Position numbers and translations under genes: made by a program. Positions 34,931-46,438 of a stretch of DNA of 64,000 nt are shown here, one piece after another. A model generated the notes under the pieces. The model worked only from the letters and a program-made list of their open reading frames with translations. It made no database searches and was not told the DNA's origin. This stretch comes from Antedon mediterranea (taxonomy: Eukaryota; Echinodermata; Crinoidea; Comatulida; Antedonidae), in contig NC_092673.1 in assembly GCF_964355755.1 (NCBI RefSeq), positions 22,885,001 through 22,949,000 of the forward strand. The letters are read 5' to 3'. The stretch's first letter is position 1. Each line of letters opens with the position of its first letter.

Positions 34931-35978
34931 TGTTCCGATATTATGGATTTGATGTAGGCAATTATACAGTACGGTTACCTTTTTTAATTACTTCATTTAT
35001 ATGATATACATCATCAGGGTCAGAAAAACATCGATAAGCCTTGAAATAAATAGACTTGTGGCAAGTCTACAGAAAGTGAGATACTGGTTGGTAAAGTTTG
35101 GCTAGTATGCGTTCCTATTTATGGGCGTCCCTGATATTGCGCAACATGGCCAGCAGGCGGCGAAAATATTTTTCCAAAACTTTCTCTAAAGAGAGGGAGG
35201 GAGGGATGTGACATAACTCGCGAAACATGGCCGTTAACTGTTATTTTTTGTCTTTTTTATTGTCGGGTGCGGCCCCTCAATAAACTTTAGTGCGCCAATG
35301 TGAGCACGTACCATTCAGCGGTTTCGGAGGAAATACCTAAAATTATGCGACCAATTTAGTAGCATTAATAATAATAATATATGATGAGTTTATGACACGG
35401 TAAGGGAGATTTTAACTGACTATATTACAATGCACCGTATTTCTTACGGCAGATATTTGAATAGATACAAATAAAGTAGGCCTACAGTATGTTACAAAAT
35501 TTAATATACTACTTTGTATAACACAAAATACACTACTTGAACTTCTGGTCAAAGGTTTACATTCAAAAACCTACCTCAGCAGACGATGATCCAATTCCAA
35601 GACTCATATTGTTTTCTTGCTAAAACCCAGTGCACCTAAAAATTAAAAAATGTGATAGGTTTACGCTTCTGTTACGTGTTATACTCAATGCGATAACTGA
35701 ACTTGTTTAGCTGCTAACGAGACTAATTTTTTTAATTTGCGGAACTAGAGATAGGGGCATAGATGTCATGTGTTGCGTGCGTCTGGCCAGATGAAAGGGG
35801 CTACCCGTACATTTATAGATCTTGTGCCGCACAATAATTAAAAAGATGAAGGTGTTTCAAAATGACCAGGTACAATTACTTTGAAAGCATGGTGAAGGGA
35901 TTTCAATGTACTGGTATATAGTGGCACATACTTTTGTGTTATATTCCTGTGCTTGGAGGATGACTGTTGTTGATGAAA
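34931..35978. other. Gene-poor stretch with one dispersed repeat
   Basis: 35270-35390 (GTGCGGCCCCTCAATAAAC, AGCACGTACCATTCA, CGGTTTCGGAG, AATTTAGTAGCAT) recurs in direct orientation at about 49998-50105. The rest shows no coding feature. Confidence 0.5.
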
Positions 35979-36044
35979 GATTCTGTTGGTGAGAGGATGC
36001 ATTAATTCCCCGTATGGGTAATGCATACTCTCACCAACAGAATC
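35979..36044. other. Near-perfect 26-bp stem hairpin
   Basis: Left arm 35979-36004 begins GATTCTGTTGGTGAGAG. Right arm 36019-36044 is its reverse complement with one mismatch. The loop is 14 nt. Size and geometry resemble a microRNA precursor or a small foldback element; no transcript evidence is available, and flanking pairing is weak. Confidence 0.6.
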
Positions 36045-39000
36045 CTTCTACAGATGTTGATGTTGGAAGAGAATGTTGGGCCAGTGTCTGTACTCACATT
36101 AGCCATGTATGTGGCAACGCTGTTTAGTCTAATAATAGTGCATCTATTTGTCTGATGGCTTAGTTTTATCAACTATGAACTTGTCTTGGAAAAAACTTAT
36201 ATAATAAAAATTGTCCTAAATATTAAAAACCTAACCCTCTCAATTAAAGGGGGGTTCCCGGTTTAAAATGAATAGTAACAAATATAAAATATATTTGTTT
36301 GTCTCGGTAAAAGTTTCAATTTATATAAGCGCCCAGTGAAGCAGAACGAAGGCTGTGGAATGAGGCCAGATTACAAGTTAATCATACTGTGGTTACAGAA
36401 TAGGAAATTCGTGAAATGGTCAATCTTCCGACGACTCGTTGCCATTAACCATATCAATTACTTTTGTAAAATCATACTTATCTGATGTAATTTTAGTCGG
36501 TCTTCCCATTTATAAAGTCAATTTTCAATTGTGTAAAATCATTTGGAGATTCAGTTTATGTTTGCCGATTTTCGCACTGACTTAGGGAAAGCCTTCAAAA
36601 TCAATGAAGCGTAATGTATACTGTACATTCCTGCTGAGGAGCGAGGCGACGATACACGTGCTCTCTGCTGCCCATGCCTGATAAGTAGATACAGTTAGTA
36701 TACAATACCAAACTGGTCGGGTCGAGTATACCCCGTCTATAATCACAACATGAACGATGTACAGTACTTGGTTGAAGGTCGACTCAACCTACCGGAATGG
36801 TATAGATAATATAGCTCGAATGAGAGAGTTGGAATATTTGTAAACATAAGTATTGCTAATTTTAACAAGTGTAGCCTATAGTAAAAGGCCTGGTAGTATC
36901 AATTCGCATAGGGTCTAACACTAGCTAGCTCAATTTTTAACTATGCCGGATCGGCTAGTAGGTCTCCTTCCTACTACTAGGCCTAGGTCTATTTGCTTGA
37001 TGTAGTATCCGCTTTTTAGGAGAGTAAGCTATTTTAGGCCTATACGATCGGGACACCATACGTGCGGACGGCGATCGGACCTTGTTTTGCCTCAATATTT
37101 ACAGACGATTTTGTAGAACGTTTTAAGTTTAGATTGTTTAGGAGTTTGGTTGATAGAATGGGTTTGGAATCCACTGAGTTTTAGTGTTATTTATGGGCCA
37201 ATCGTCTAGTAGTAGTAGGCTAGCTAGGCCCACGGGCCCAATGTTTTAACGTAGCCATCGTGGCATGGCTCTCATCCATAAAAAAAAATGATTTAGGCTA
37301 GGCCTAGTACGTGAAGCCGATATTAATACGATCTGTACTATAGAGGTATAAAAATAGTATAATTTATGACTCCATGATCTGTACTAAATTTTGTATTTCA
37401 TTAAACGTCAAATAAATATATGCTACTACTGTTAGAAAATCTAAAAAAAATTTATTTCACAATGATTGGGTGGTAGTCGTTTGACAGAGGGGAGAGAGAT
37501 GTAAATTAGTTGACAAACACAACGTACATGACTTCGCGAGTTTGAAATCCACTGATGACGTGATTTTGTGAATATCTCTTGAATATTACTGAGCTTCCTT
37601 AAGCTGCTGAAAAACAGACTTTCCATAAATTTACCCTAAAATGTATATGAAATTTTATTTTTTTAATTTCTCGTTATTACTTCTTCATTCTGACATGTCT
37701 ATATTGTTATAATATTTTTTATTTAATAAATAAACGATATTTAAAAGCAATTTTAAACCCAGAATCCCCCTTTAAATAATCTCTCTCAAACTCAAAAAAA
37801 TCCAATCAGAACAGGGTTGACATCTTTTTTATACTCGTAAGTCCTATCCATCATCTTCATGATCATTTTGAACTTTGAAATTTGTTTGGGTGACATTTCC
37901 GAGCATCCCAATGCTTCCGAACATGTTGCTTCTGAAGACATGCCGAATGTGACAGGTCTTTTAAATAAAATATAAAAATTCACTTTTTGGCTCAGATATA
38001 TACTGTTTCGTATGTTTTTCAGCGTTTCCACCAACCCGCTTGAAACCATTCTAAGGCGTTCCATGCGAAACAATGTCAAATTGTTGGGTACAACGTAAAA
38101 TTGTTGGCTACATACAACATACATTTCTGGAGAATTTTAGGTAATTAGCTGATTTTTCACTACGAAAGTAATTGAGAGTGTTACGTGTATGGCCTTTAGT
38201 CGTGTGCAGTGCCACCTACTGGTGGTTCCGGGAACATTGCGTCCAACATGGCATTTATTTTTAACCAGCAGCAGCTTTGAATCGCGGTGCGGTGCGCTCT
38301 AATAAACAAAACAGAAAGAATAAAAAAAGACAGGAATAATTAAACCAAACTATAACCATTTAACTAAAACTATTTGCAAGCAACAATACAATATTATAAA
38401 TCTATCATTGGGAGTAGGCCTACTTTACAGAGTACCGTTTCTCACATGAAGAGCTTAGATATTTTTTACAAAATTTCTCAAATAAACTATTGTTACATAA
38501 TTTGCAAATACATGTGGTTTCATTTGAGCGCTTACATGTTACAATCAAGTTGTTTGATCTACAGTAGCCTTAAACTTTAAATAATACTTAAACTTAACTG
38601 GGACCATAACATTGTTTTTAATTATGTTCAGAAATAGTGTGTATGCAATAGGTCACATTTACCTACAGGTGTATAGATAAAATAAAAAAGTGCACAAGTC
38701 GAATGAAAAATACAATGCAGCGGAAACACGACCTCATTGCCCATTGCTCACACATTTCCGTAATTGTTCATGTTCATTTGGATTCATTTTGTTTGTGTTT
38801 ATTATTTATTTATTTACCTATTTTTTTATATGTTGCTAATTTTATAGGCCTAATTAAATTTTGGTCTCGTTTTCATTTTTTTGCTTTAAGAGGTGATACT
38901 TATTATTTACACATTTTGCGGATTCTAATTCCAATGTACCATTGATAACAATTGCGACAGCATTTTACTCACTGAAATAGCCGTGATTTACGCAATTCGC

Positions 39001-40237
39001 TCTGTTCAAAGGATAGGTGTAATTAATTAAAACTTCAACGACACGATCAGTTGATACGGTTGGCCGGCTGCCGAGACTAAACACTGTTTTAATTTGGCGG
39101 CCGGAATGGTATTTTGTAGACGGCATGGCAGTACACAACAGAGGAGGTTGCATAGTTGATACTGTACGTGACGTAACAACTCGTGAAACATTTCAAATTA
39201 TTAATTGTTATTCGTCTTAGTGCAGGGCCTGATAGATCTGTGTTCAATATGGTAAAATCGATCATCATGTTTTATTTTGGTCCCAATAAAATTGAGTATT
39301 CGGTATGGAGCATCGCTGATACGCTTGGGGTTGTGTTTACATTTATTTGTCTGTCTGCTGTTTATATGTGATGGCAATTTAAAAATCATTATTAAACAGT
39401 TTTTAAACTCTGTAATTGGTTCTGGTGATTTGTTACGTACTATATAAGGGATGAATGTTTATTTAGGCCTAATTTATTTTTGTTTTCAAAAAATACTTAA
39501 ATTGTCTGTCAGATTATTGGGTTATAAATAAACGTTTCTTTTCTGTTTTTATACAAGAATAAATATTATTTTTTTGTTACAGAAGTAAATAATTGTTGTA
39601 TTTAAAGTAAAATACAACAAGAATTCATACTTGTGCAATTGAAATTGAAAAATAAAAAATACTGAATCTGTAAAAAAAGATGATGTGCTTAATATTAAAT
39701 AATTTAAATAAAAATGATGTCTAAATAATATTACTTTATTATACTAAACAGACTCAATTTCTGTCACTTTAGTTTATTTTATTGCTGGGGGTCACTTCAT
39801 CAAGCCTAGATGCTTCAAGTGTCAACAAATTGTATCCTATTGCAAACAAAAACTTTACTATTATATGGACTGTTTTGATAATAATTCAATGATTATCTGA
39901 CAGTGAATTACATAATACCAGAAATAATGTTTTGATTATTTGACAGTGAATTATTATAATACTGGCCTATGTTGACAGCAAGAACAATTCATTATTTATT
40001 GAACAAGATTTTACAGATTACTGTCTACATGCATCTATAATACTGTATTATCAAATTTTTTCATAGACTCTCTTCTATCCCAGAGGTGCTTTGGGGTTTG
40101 TAAAGCATGACCCATCCTAGTTTACAAATAACCAAAAGTGTCGGGCTCTAGAACTATAACTGCTGCTTGCTTTAGATTCTGAATGAGTAATCCTCTTGGG
40201 ACGTAGCTGGCTAAAGCAGCAGCGTGAAAAATCTAAA
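36045..40237. other. Long gene-poor stretch
   Basis: No coding exon could be defended. The 110-codon minus-strand frame 37792-38124 and several frames of 60-80 codons have no recognisable domains. TAGGCCTA-rich clusters occur at about 36930-37310. 39370-40080 is very AT-rich. No RNA gene was recognised. Confidence 0.4.
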
Positions 40238-41215
40238 AATTAATCGCCGTGGCTAAAGATACGGTACCGTATCCTAACTTCCGATTACTAAAGATACGGT
40301 AAAATTGCATTACGTCATAATCAGCAAATGGGGTGCTGGTACGTGTGACGTCATCGTATAAGGACTTTAGATTTTTTTCACATCGCGTCTGTAGAGAATG
40401 CCTATTGGCGGCGCCAGGCTGCATGGATGTGTGCGCTTATGATTCTGTGACTCAGCCTCGGGGCTATACCTAGTAATGTTGAATCCAGAATCGTCGATGC
40501 TGTAGTATGTAATAGAGCAAGATCATGTGATTGGTGGACGTTACATAAAGCGTTTAAATCATGCACTCAATCTCAAATATTATTTATACAACATTAAACA
40601 CTTACACTACAGTAGAAATGTGTTGATAGCCAAATTATAAGTAAGGGAATTATAATTCAATGTTGCGTCTAGTAGTAGAGCAGTTAATGACATGAGCTGT
40701 GCATTTTATTACCAACGCATGAAACTTGGCACAAAGTTTCTTTGATGTATATAGATTCAAAATATCGGGGGGTGCCAAGTGTCCAACGTCCGGTATGGCG
40801 GCCATCTTGATTTCAAAATGGCCACCATAAAAACAAAAAATGTTCATATCTTGGCAACTATACACATTAGAGACTTAATTCTGGTCTCAAATTGTTCACA
40901 AACTATATATTTCTATTTGCTCTAATGAAAAGTTTCGTCCAAAAATGACCGGAAATGACGTTTCTTACAGTTTAACCTTTGACCTCGTATTTGTATATCT
41001 CTGTAACTACTGGTCATTTTCAATCGATTTTGGTGTCATTTTGTTCAGAATAAATACATTTATATTTGTAGTAATGAAACATTTTCACATAAAATGACCG
41101 GAAATACAATTTATGACCTTTGACATTAATTTATTGATTTTTAATTATGTGAATATACTGTAGGTGGTTTTTGTTGGTCTAAAGTGCACCTAATTTTGAA
41201 CTTTAACCTGATAGG
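40238..41215 (+). repeat. Left arm of the 9-kb inverted structure (element G)
   Basis: Pairs with 47990-49206. Shared landmarks are TAAAGATACGGTACCGTATC at the outer end, ATGACGTCATCGTATAAGGA, GCAGTTAATGACATGAGC, AACTTGGCACAAAGTTTC, GGTGCCAAGTGTCCAACG, GGCGGCCATCTTGATTT, ATGACCGGAAATGACGTTTC and ACTGTAGGTGGTTT. Arms differ by substitutions and indels. The outer border is near TTAATCGCC, but no certain target duplication was found. Confidence 0.8.
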
Positions 41216-41599
41216 CGTAATTATATTAAATGATTAATGGACTTAAATTGTATATAGTACATAAAATTGGTAAACATTGTGCTTGGTGGTACCATTAGTT
41301 CAATGATGTTGGCACCTTCTGATTCGCTAAAAGTTAGTTTGACAGAGGAAATAACATACATGTTATTGAATACCGTAAAACCTCGAAAAGGTGATAGTAT
41401 GAGCTTCTTTTCGAGACAGACTGTATTTGATTGTCAAATGAATAGTATGATGATCGTGTTTATATCAATATATTATTAATGACCTTACAAAGAACCCTTT
41501 CTATTTCAACAATTAAGCCACAGTTATTCTACAATAAAATTTATTGTTTTCAAGTGGTAGGCCTATTTTGATTGCATCTTATTTTTGTATGCTTCCTCG

Positions 41600-41895
41600 G
41601 TTAATATGGTCCTAACCCTCCTTCTTTGTCTGTGGATGGTCTTATACCCGCTTCTGTGTCTGTTGATCGTATTATTACACCCCTTTCTTTATGTGTGGAT
41701 GGTCTTACACCCATTTCTTTGTCTGTAGATGGTCTTACACCACCCCCTTCTTTGTCTGTGGATAGTCTTTAAGCACCCTTCTTTGTCTGTGGATGGTCTT
41801 ACACCACTTTCTTTGTCTGTGGACGGTCTTATACCCCTTTCTTTGTCTGTGGATGGTCTTATACCCCCTTCTGTGTCTGTTGATGGTATTACACC
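41600..41895 (+). repeat. 30-bp minisatellite, left part
   Basis: Variants of CCCCTTCTTTGTCTGTGGAT followed by GGTCTTACAC repeat about every 30 bp. The array breaks at ACACC (41891-41895), the target site of the Gypsy element, and resumes at 46439. Confidence 0.9.
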
Positions 41896-42050
41896 TGTCA
41901 TGATAATGTATATTACTAATACACCGCCCTCTATGTTTAATAAGGATACACGAATAAAAGTACACGGATGTAACATGGCCGACTAGAAACGAACCACGTT
42001 GTTGTGTTTGCTTATTGTAAATCGCCTCCTACCCCTCCACATATATGACA
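41896..42050 (+). repeat. 5' LTR of the Gypsy element
   Basis: Starts TGTCATGATAATG and ends CATATATGACA, giving TGTCAT/ATGACA inverted ends. Contains an AATAAA polyadenylation signal at 41953-41958. Same length and, as far as read, same sequence as 46284-46438. Confidence 0.95.
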
Positions 42051-42067
42051 TGGTGACAGCGACGGGA
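42051..42067 (+). promoter_or_regulatory. Primer-binding site
   Basis: TGGTGACAGCGACGGGA follows the 5' LTR with no gap. It begins with TGG, the complement of a tRNA 3' CCA end, as expected for minus-strand priming. The priming tRNA was not identified. Confidence 0.7.
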
Positions 42068-42121
42068 TTATTTTGATTATCGACACACATAGAAAGACGT
42101 CGAGTATACAGAAAACAAGGC

Positions 42122-44149
42122 ATGGCGAAATTAGCAGCGCCAGCCAATTTTAACTTTTCCCAACCGGCGGCATGGCCCGAGTGGCGCCTCCGCTTTGAAC
42201 GATATCGAACGGCTACAAAGCTACACAAGGAAGACGGCGATATACAAGTTAGTACCTTAATATATGCGATGGGGATGGAGGCTGAAACCATTTTCAAATC
42301 TTTTACCTTCACCGAAGATGAGGACAAACAAAATTACATTAAAGTAAGAGATAAATTTAATGAACATTTTATCCCCAAAATAAACGTTATTCACGAACGA
42401 GCACAATTCTTCCAACAACAGCAACGTGAGGGAGAAACCGTCGAGGAGTACGTGCGTGAACTATATGATATGGCTGAAAAATGTGATTTTCAAAGCCCAG
42501 TGGTCAAAAGCGAAAACATCAGAGATAGAATTGTCGTTGGTCTAAAAGACAAAAAGGTTTCAAAGGAACTTCAACTTATGACAAAGCTTACGCTTGAGGG
42601 CGCTATACAATTAGCAAGAAATGCTGAACTTGTTGATAAACAAATGGCAAACCAACTGGATTTTAGCTCATCCAGCAAAGTCGAAGCAGCTATTGCAAGC
42701 GTAGGACATGGTAGACAAACCAGCAGATACAGACCTAGGGTAAGCGAACCTAGAATAAGTAATGACAATACAAACTATAAATATAACCACACCGGTGGAA
42801 GAAACACCCAACAATGTGGCCGGTGCGGATATGTACATCAAAGTACAACCTGTCCAGCGAAAAGTGCAGAATGCCGTCGCTGCAACAAAAAGGGACACTT
42901 TGCAAAATGTTGCCGCACTAAAGGAGTGGGGGAACTATCATTGACAAACGAACCAGTTGAGGAAGAGGAGGAGTACTTGTTAGATACTGTCACATGTAAT
43001 GATAACGATGAGGAGCCTTGGCTAGTAAATTTGAAAGTTGGAAACACTACGATCAAATTCAAAATTGATTCAGGAGCTGATGCTACAATAATATCCGAAC
43101 ATGCATATAATCAACTAAAGCCAAAACCAAAGTTAACTCCAACACACATTATTCTCAAGAGCCTAACAACAAAATTAGTGTCACTAGGCAAGTTTACAGT
43201 CAAAACAATGTATAACAATGAAAGTTACACATTTGATATCCATGTGACTAGAGGAACTATGAGTAATCTATTAAGTCGCAGCACGTCGTCAAAGATGGGG
43301 CTTATTACTGCTAACATACAGGAGATCAATAGTACCACTATTGGACTGTGGAAAACTGAACCGGTAAAAATTCGTCTAAAAGAAGGAGCTGTCCCGTACC
43401 ACATTAACGCACCGCGAAGAGTACCATTGCCTCTACTGCCAAAGGTGGAAAAAGAGTTACAGAAAATGGAAGAAGCCGGTGTGATTGAAAAGGTTACTGA
43501 GCCTACAGAATGGTGTGCCCCGATGGCAGTAACTCTAAAAAAGTCTGGGGATGCTCGTCTATGCGTTGATTTACGCCAACTGAACAAGTCCGTCCAAAGA
43601 GAGAGATATATTCTTCCAACGATAGATGATATAACACACAAGTTGGCGGGCGCCACAGTATTCTCAGCGTTAGACGCAACTAGTGGCTATTATCAGGTTC
43701 CGTTATGCCAAGAGAGTTCAAAACTCACAACGTTCATAACACCAATGGGACGATACCTTTTCAGACGACTGCCCTTTGGCATAACAAGTGCCAGCGAAAT
43801 ATTTCAAAGAAAGATGCAGGACATGCTACAAAACGTCGAAGGCATTGTTGTAGTGCAAGATGACATATTAATATCTGGACGCACAATGGTGGAACATGAC
43901 AAAAGGTTACAGCAAGTTTACAAATTAGTTAATGAGGCTGGCCTTAAATTAAATAAAAACAAGTGCCAAATCCGAAAACAAGAACTTATATACATGGGTG
44001 AGAAATTCACCGCAGCAGGCACAAGCGTAGACCCAAACAAGACAAAAGCTATCTGCAATCTTCAGTCACCAACAAATGTCAGCGAATTGAGACGTATACT
44101 CGGTATGGTTAATTACGTGGGTCGCTACATTCCTAATCAAGACCCATGA
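42122..44149 (+). CDS. Gypsy Gag, protease and reverse transcriptase polyprotein
   Basis: 675 residues. Residues 1 to about 200 are a Gag capsid-like region (W-P-E-W near 19-22, E-G-E-T-V-E-E-Y-V near 105). Two zinc knuckles follow: C-x2-C-x3-H-x4-C from residue 232, then C-x2-C-x4-H-x4-C. The aspartic protease site D-S-G-A is at 316-319. RT spans about 410-660, with V-D-L-R-Q-L-N-K, S-A-L-D-A-T-S-G-Y-Y-Q, F-G-I-T-S-A-S-E and the catalytic pair in V-Q-D-D-I-L-I-S-G near 578-580. The usual aromatic residue ahead of the DD pair is not there. Gag and Pol are in one frame. The frame ends abruptly after G-R-Y-I-P-N, where related elements run on into RNase H; the stop TGA overlaps the ATG of the next frame. 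Confidence 0.9.
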   Translation: MAKLAAPANFNFSQPAAWPEWRLRFERYRTATKLHKEDGDIQVSTLIYAMGMEAETIFKSFTFTEDEDKQNYIKVRDKFNEHFIPKINVIHERAQFFQQQQREGETVEEYVRELYDMAEKCDFQSPVVKSENIRDRIVVGLKDKKVSKELQLMTKLTLEGAIQLARNAELVDKQMANQLDFSSSSKVEAAIASVGHGRQTSRYRPRVSEPRISNDNTNYKYNHTGGRNTQQCGRCGYVHQSTTCPAKSAECRRCNKKGHFAKCCRTKGVGELSLTNEPVEEEEEYLLDTVTCNDNDEEPWLVNLKVGNTTIKFKIDSGADATIISEHAYNQLKPKPKLTPTHIILKSLTTKLVSLGKFTVKTMYNNESYTFDIHVTRGTMSNLLSRSTSSKMGLITANIQEINSTTIGLWKTEPVKIRLKEGAVPYHINAPRRVPLPLLPKVEKELQKMEEAGVIEKVTEPTEWCAPMAVTLKKSGDARLCVDLRQLNKSVQRERYILPTIDDITHKLAGATVFSALDATSGYYQVPLCQESSKLTTFITPMGRYLFRRLPFGITSASEIFQRKMQDMLQNVEGIVVVQDDILISGRTMVEHDKRLQQVYKLVNEAGLKLNKNKCQIRKQELIYMGEKFTAAGTSVDPNKTKAICNLQSPTNVSELRRILGMVNYVGRYIPNQDP

Positions 44150-45993
44150 CAGAATTGTTAAAAGACTCAAACGCATGGACATGGGGTCAAGTACAGGAAG
44201 ACGCATTTGCGCAAATCAAGAAACTTATTACAGAAGCACAGACATTAACGTATTATGACTCAACTAAACCAATCACCGTATCAGCAGATGCTAGCAGCTT
44301 CGGACTGGGAGCAGTCTTAATGCAAGAAGAGGAAAACAAATTAAAAGTGATAGCATATGCATCTCGCACATTGACCGAGAGTGAACGCAGATACGCTCAA
44401 ATAGAAAAGGAACTATTAGCATCAGTATGGGCTAGTGAACGATTTCATCGGTATCTCTGTGGACTAGAAAAATATGAGCTACTTACCGACCACAAACCAC
44501 TAGTCCCACTCATCAACAGTACTGATCTTGATAAAATTCCTATAAGATGTCAACGACTAATCATGAGGCTAATGAGATACAACCCCAAAGCAAAACACGT
44601 ACCTGGGAAGGACATGGTTATTGCAGACACGTTGTCCAGAAGCCCTATAAACACAAATGAATCAAACACAGAGCAAGCTGTAGCACTCTATCTAGAGTCA
44701 ATAACAAACACCTGGTCAGTCTCTCCATCCAGACTTAAGCGGATAAAAGAAGCAACTAAACGTGAATGCCAAACGCTCATGAAAGTCATACTGGAAGGAT
44801 GGCCAAAGCATTTCAGCGACACTCCTGATAGCATAAAACCATTGCATAGTTTAGGAAGTCACTTCTCTATTGATGATGGAATTATAACCTTTGATGACAA
44901 GATATACATCCCCACTGTTATGAGAAGCGAAATCTTACAGAGAATTCATGACGGACACCAAGGTGTTACAAAATGTAGAGAGCGGGCAAAATCATGTGTT
45001 TGGTGGAATGGCCTCAGTAAGGACATAGCTAACTTTGTTGAAAAATGTAGTCACTGTCAACTCTACAAGAGAACACAGAAGAAGGAGCCATTAATAACAA
45101 CACCACTACCGGACCGACCCTGGCAACGAATAGCTACCGACCTATGTGAGTTTCAAAACAACCACTACCTCATAATATCCGATTACTTTTCAAGATATAT
45201 TGAAATCACAAACCTTAAAAAAGTCACAACAAGCATGAGAGTAGTAGAAGCGATTAAAACTGTTTGCGCTAGATGGGGAATCCCCGAAACGGTCATCTCC
45301 GACAACGGACCCCAGTTCACTTCACGTCAATTTAAACTATTTGCAGAAGAATTTGGGTTTCACCATGTAACAACCAGCCCACACTTCGCACAAGCAAATG
45401 GTACAGCAGAGCGTGCAGTCCAAACAGCGAAAACTATGCTAAGACAAACAGACCCAACGTTGGCACTTATGATATATCGATCAACGCCCATTGAAGCAAC
45501 AGGCTATAGTCCTGCACAATTGATAATGGGACGCCAGCCGAAAACTACACTACCAATACAAGTAAAGAAGCTTCAACCAGAATGGCCTAGCATAAACAAA
45601 TTAAAGGAAAAAGATAAAGAAACAAAGAAACGTTACGAGCACTATTATAATAAACGACACGGGACCAAATCACTACCAGAATTGGAACCAGGTGACGTTG
45701 TACGTGTTAAGACATGCCACGATAAAATTTGGTCGAGTCCAGTAAATGTTGCAAGTGAAACAGATCATCCAAGATCCTACATTGTCCAGACTGCAAGCGG
45801 ACAACTAAGGAGAAATCGTCAAAACTTACAGCAAAACACAGGTCACACTGATACCCACCTAGAACAATATCAAAACCGTATTCCAGAAACCAACAACAAC
45901 ACTACAACCGACGTAGCATCACCACAACCAAACCAGAGCTACACAACTCGTGCTGGACGTCGAGTGAAGTCAGTCAACAAACTTGACTTGTGA
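44146..45993 (+). CDS. Gypsy RNase H and integrase frame
   Basis: 615 residues in a different phase from the previous frame. RNase H at about residues 20-165: S-A-D-A-S-S-F-G-L-G-A, E-K-E-L-L-A, T-D-H-K-P-L, and the I-A-D-T-L-S-R-S-P end. Integrase: HHCC zinc finger (H-D-G-H ... C-S-H-C-Q-L-Y, about 269-305), then the DD35E core with D at about 332 (T-D-L-C), D at 386 (S-D-N-G-P-Q-F) and E at 422 (T-A-E-R-A). The C-terminal part has a basic G-D-V-V-R-V-K segment. All catalytic residues are in place. No envelope frame follows before the 3' LTR. If translated at all it needs frameshifting or reinitiation at the ATGA overlap; a small deletion is more likely. Confidence 0.9.
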   Translation: MTELLKDSNAWTWGQVQEDAFAQIKKLITEAQTLTYYDSTKPITVSADASSFGLGAVLMQEEENKLKVIAYASRTLTESERRYAQIEKELLASVWASERFHRYLCGLEKYELLTDHKPLVPLINSTDLDKIPIRCQRLIMRLMRYNPKAKHVPGKDMVIADTLSRSPINTNESNTEQAVALYLESITNTWSVSPSRLKRIKEATKRECQTLMKVILEGWPKHFSDTPDSIKPLHSLGSHFSIDDGIITFDDKIYIPTVMRSEILQRIHDGHQGVTKCRERAKSCVWWNGLSKDIANFVEKCSHCQLYKRTQKKEPLITTPLPDRPWQRIATDLCEFQNNHYLIISDYFSRYIEITNLKKVTTSMRVVEAIKTVCARWGIPETVISDNGPQFTSRQFKLFAEEFGFHHVTTSPHFAQANGTAERAVQTAKTMLRQTDPTLALMIYRSTPIEATGYSPAQLIMGRQPKTTLPIQVKKLQPEWPSINKLKEKDKETKKRYEHYYNKRHGTKSLPELEPGDVVRVKTCHDKIWSSPVNVASETDHPRSYIVQTASGQLRRNRQNLQQNTGHTDTHLEQYQNRIPETNNNTTTDVASPQPNQSYTTRAGRRVKSVNKLDL

Positions 45994-46270
45994 ACTTTTA
46001 CACACAAAATATGTTGTGCAACGTTGTGCACCTTTATTGTTTAAGATGGAATTCGTTATTTTGAACTTTTGGACATTGTTTATTAGTTAATGTTTCTGTG
46101 GCTCATGACTATTAATGACAATGCTATCGTCTCGATAAATAAGACCAACAATACAGTATCAATACTTTAATGCATTTATTACTAATTAGCATAATAATAT
46201 AGCACAACCACTGACTTAATAATATTTAATGATTTATACTATAATTAATAATATTCTGTTCTTTGAACTC

Positions 46271-46283
46271 AAAGTAAGGAAGA
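46271..46283 (+). promoter_or_regulatory. Polypurine tract
   Basis: AAAGTAAGGAAGA lies directly before the 3' LTR, in the position needed for plus-strand priming. It has one T, so it is a weak tract. Confidence 0.6.
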
Positions 46284-46438
46284 TGTCATGATAATGTATA
46301 TTACTAATACACCGCCCTCTATGTTTAATAAGGATACACGAATAAAAGTACACGGATGTAACATGGCCGACTAGAAACGAACCACGTTGTTGTGTTTGCT
46401 TATTGTAAATCGCCTCCTACCCCTCCACATATATGACA
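46284..46438 (+). repeat. 3' LTR of the Gypsy element
   Basis: Direct copy of 41896-42050, with TGTCAT start, ATGACA end and AATAAA at 46341-46346. Followed by the target duplication ACACC. Confidence 0.95.

Noticed and set aside
37792-38124. 110-codon minus-strand frame
   Set aside because: No domain, no splice borders, AT-rich composition like its surroundings; not supported as a gene.
41729-41986. Overlapping frames of 76-95 codons on both strands
   Set aside because: Minisatellite plus LTR sequence; repeat-derived translation.
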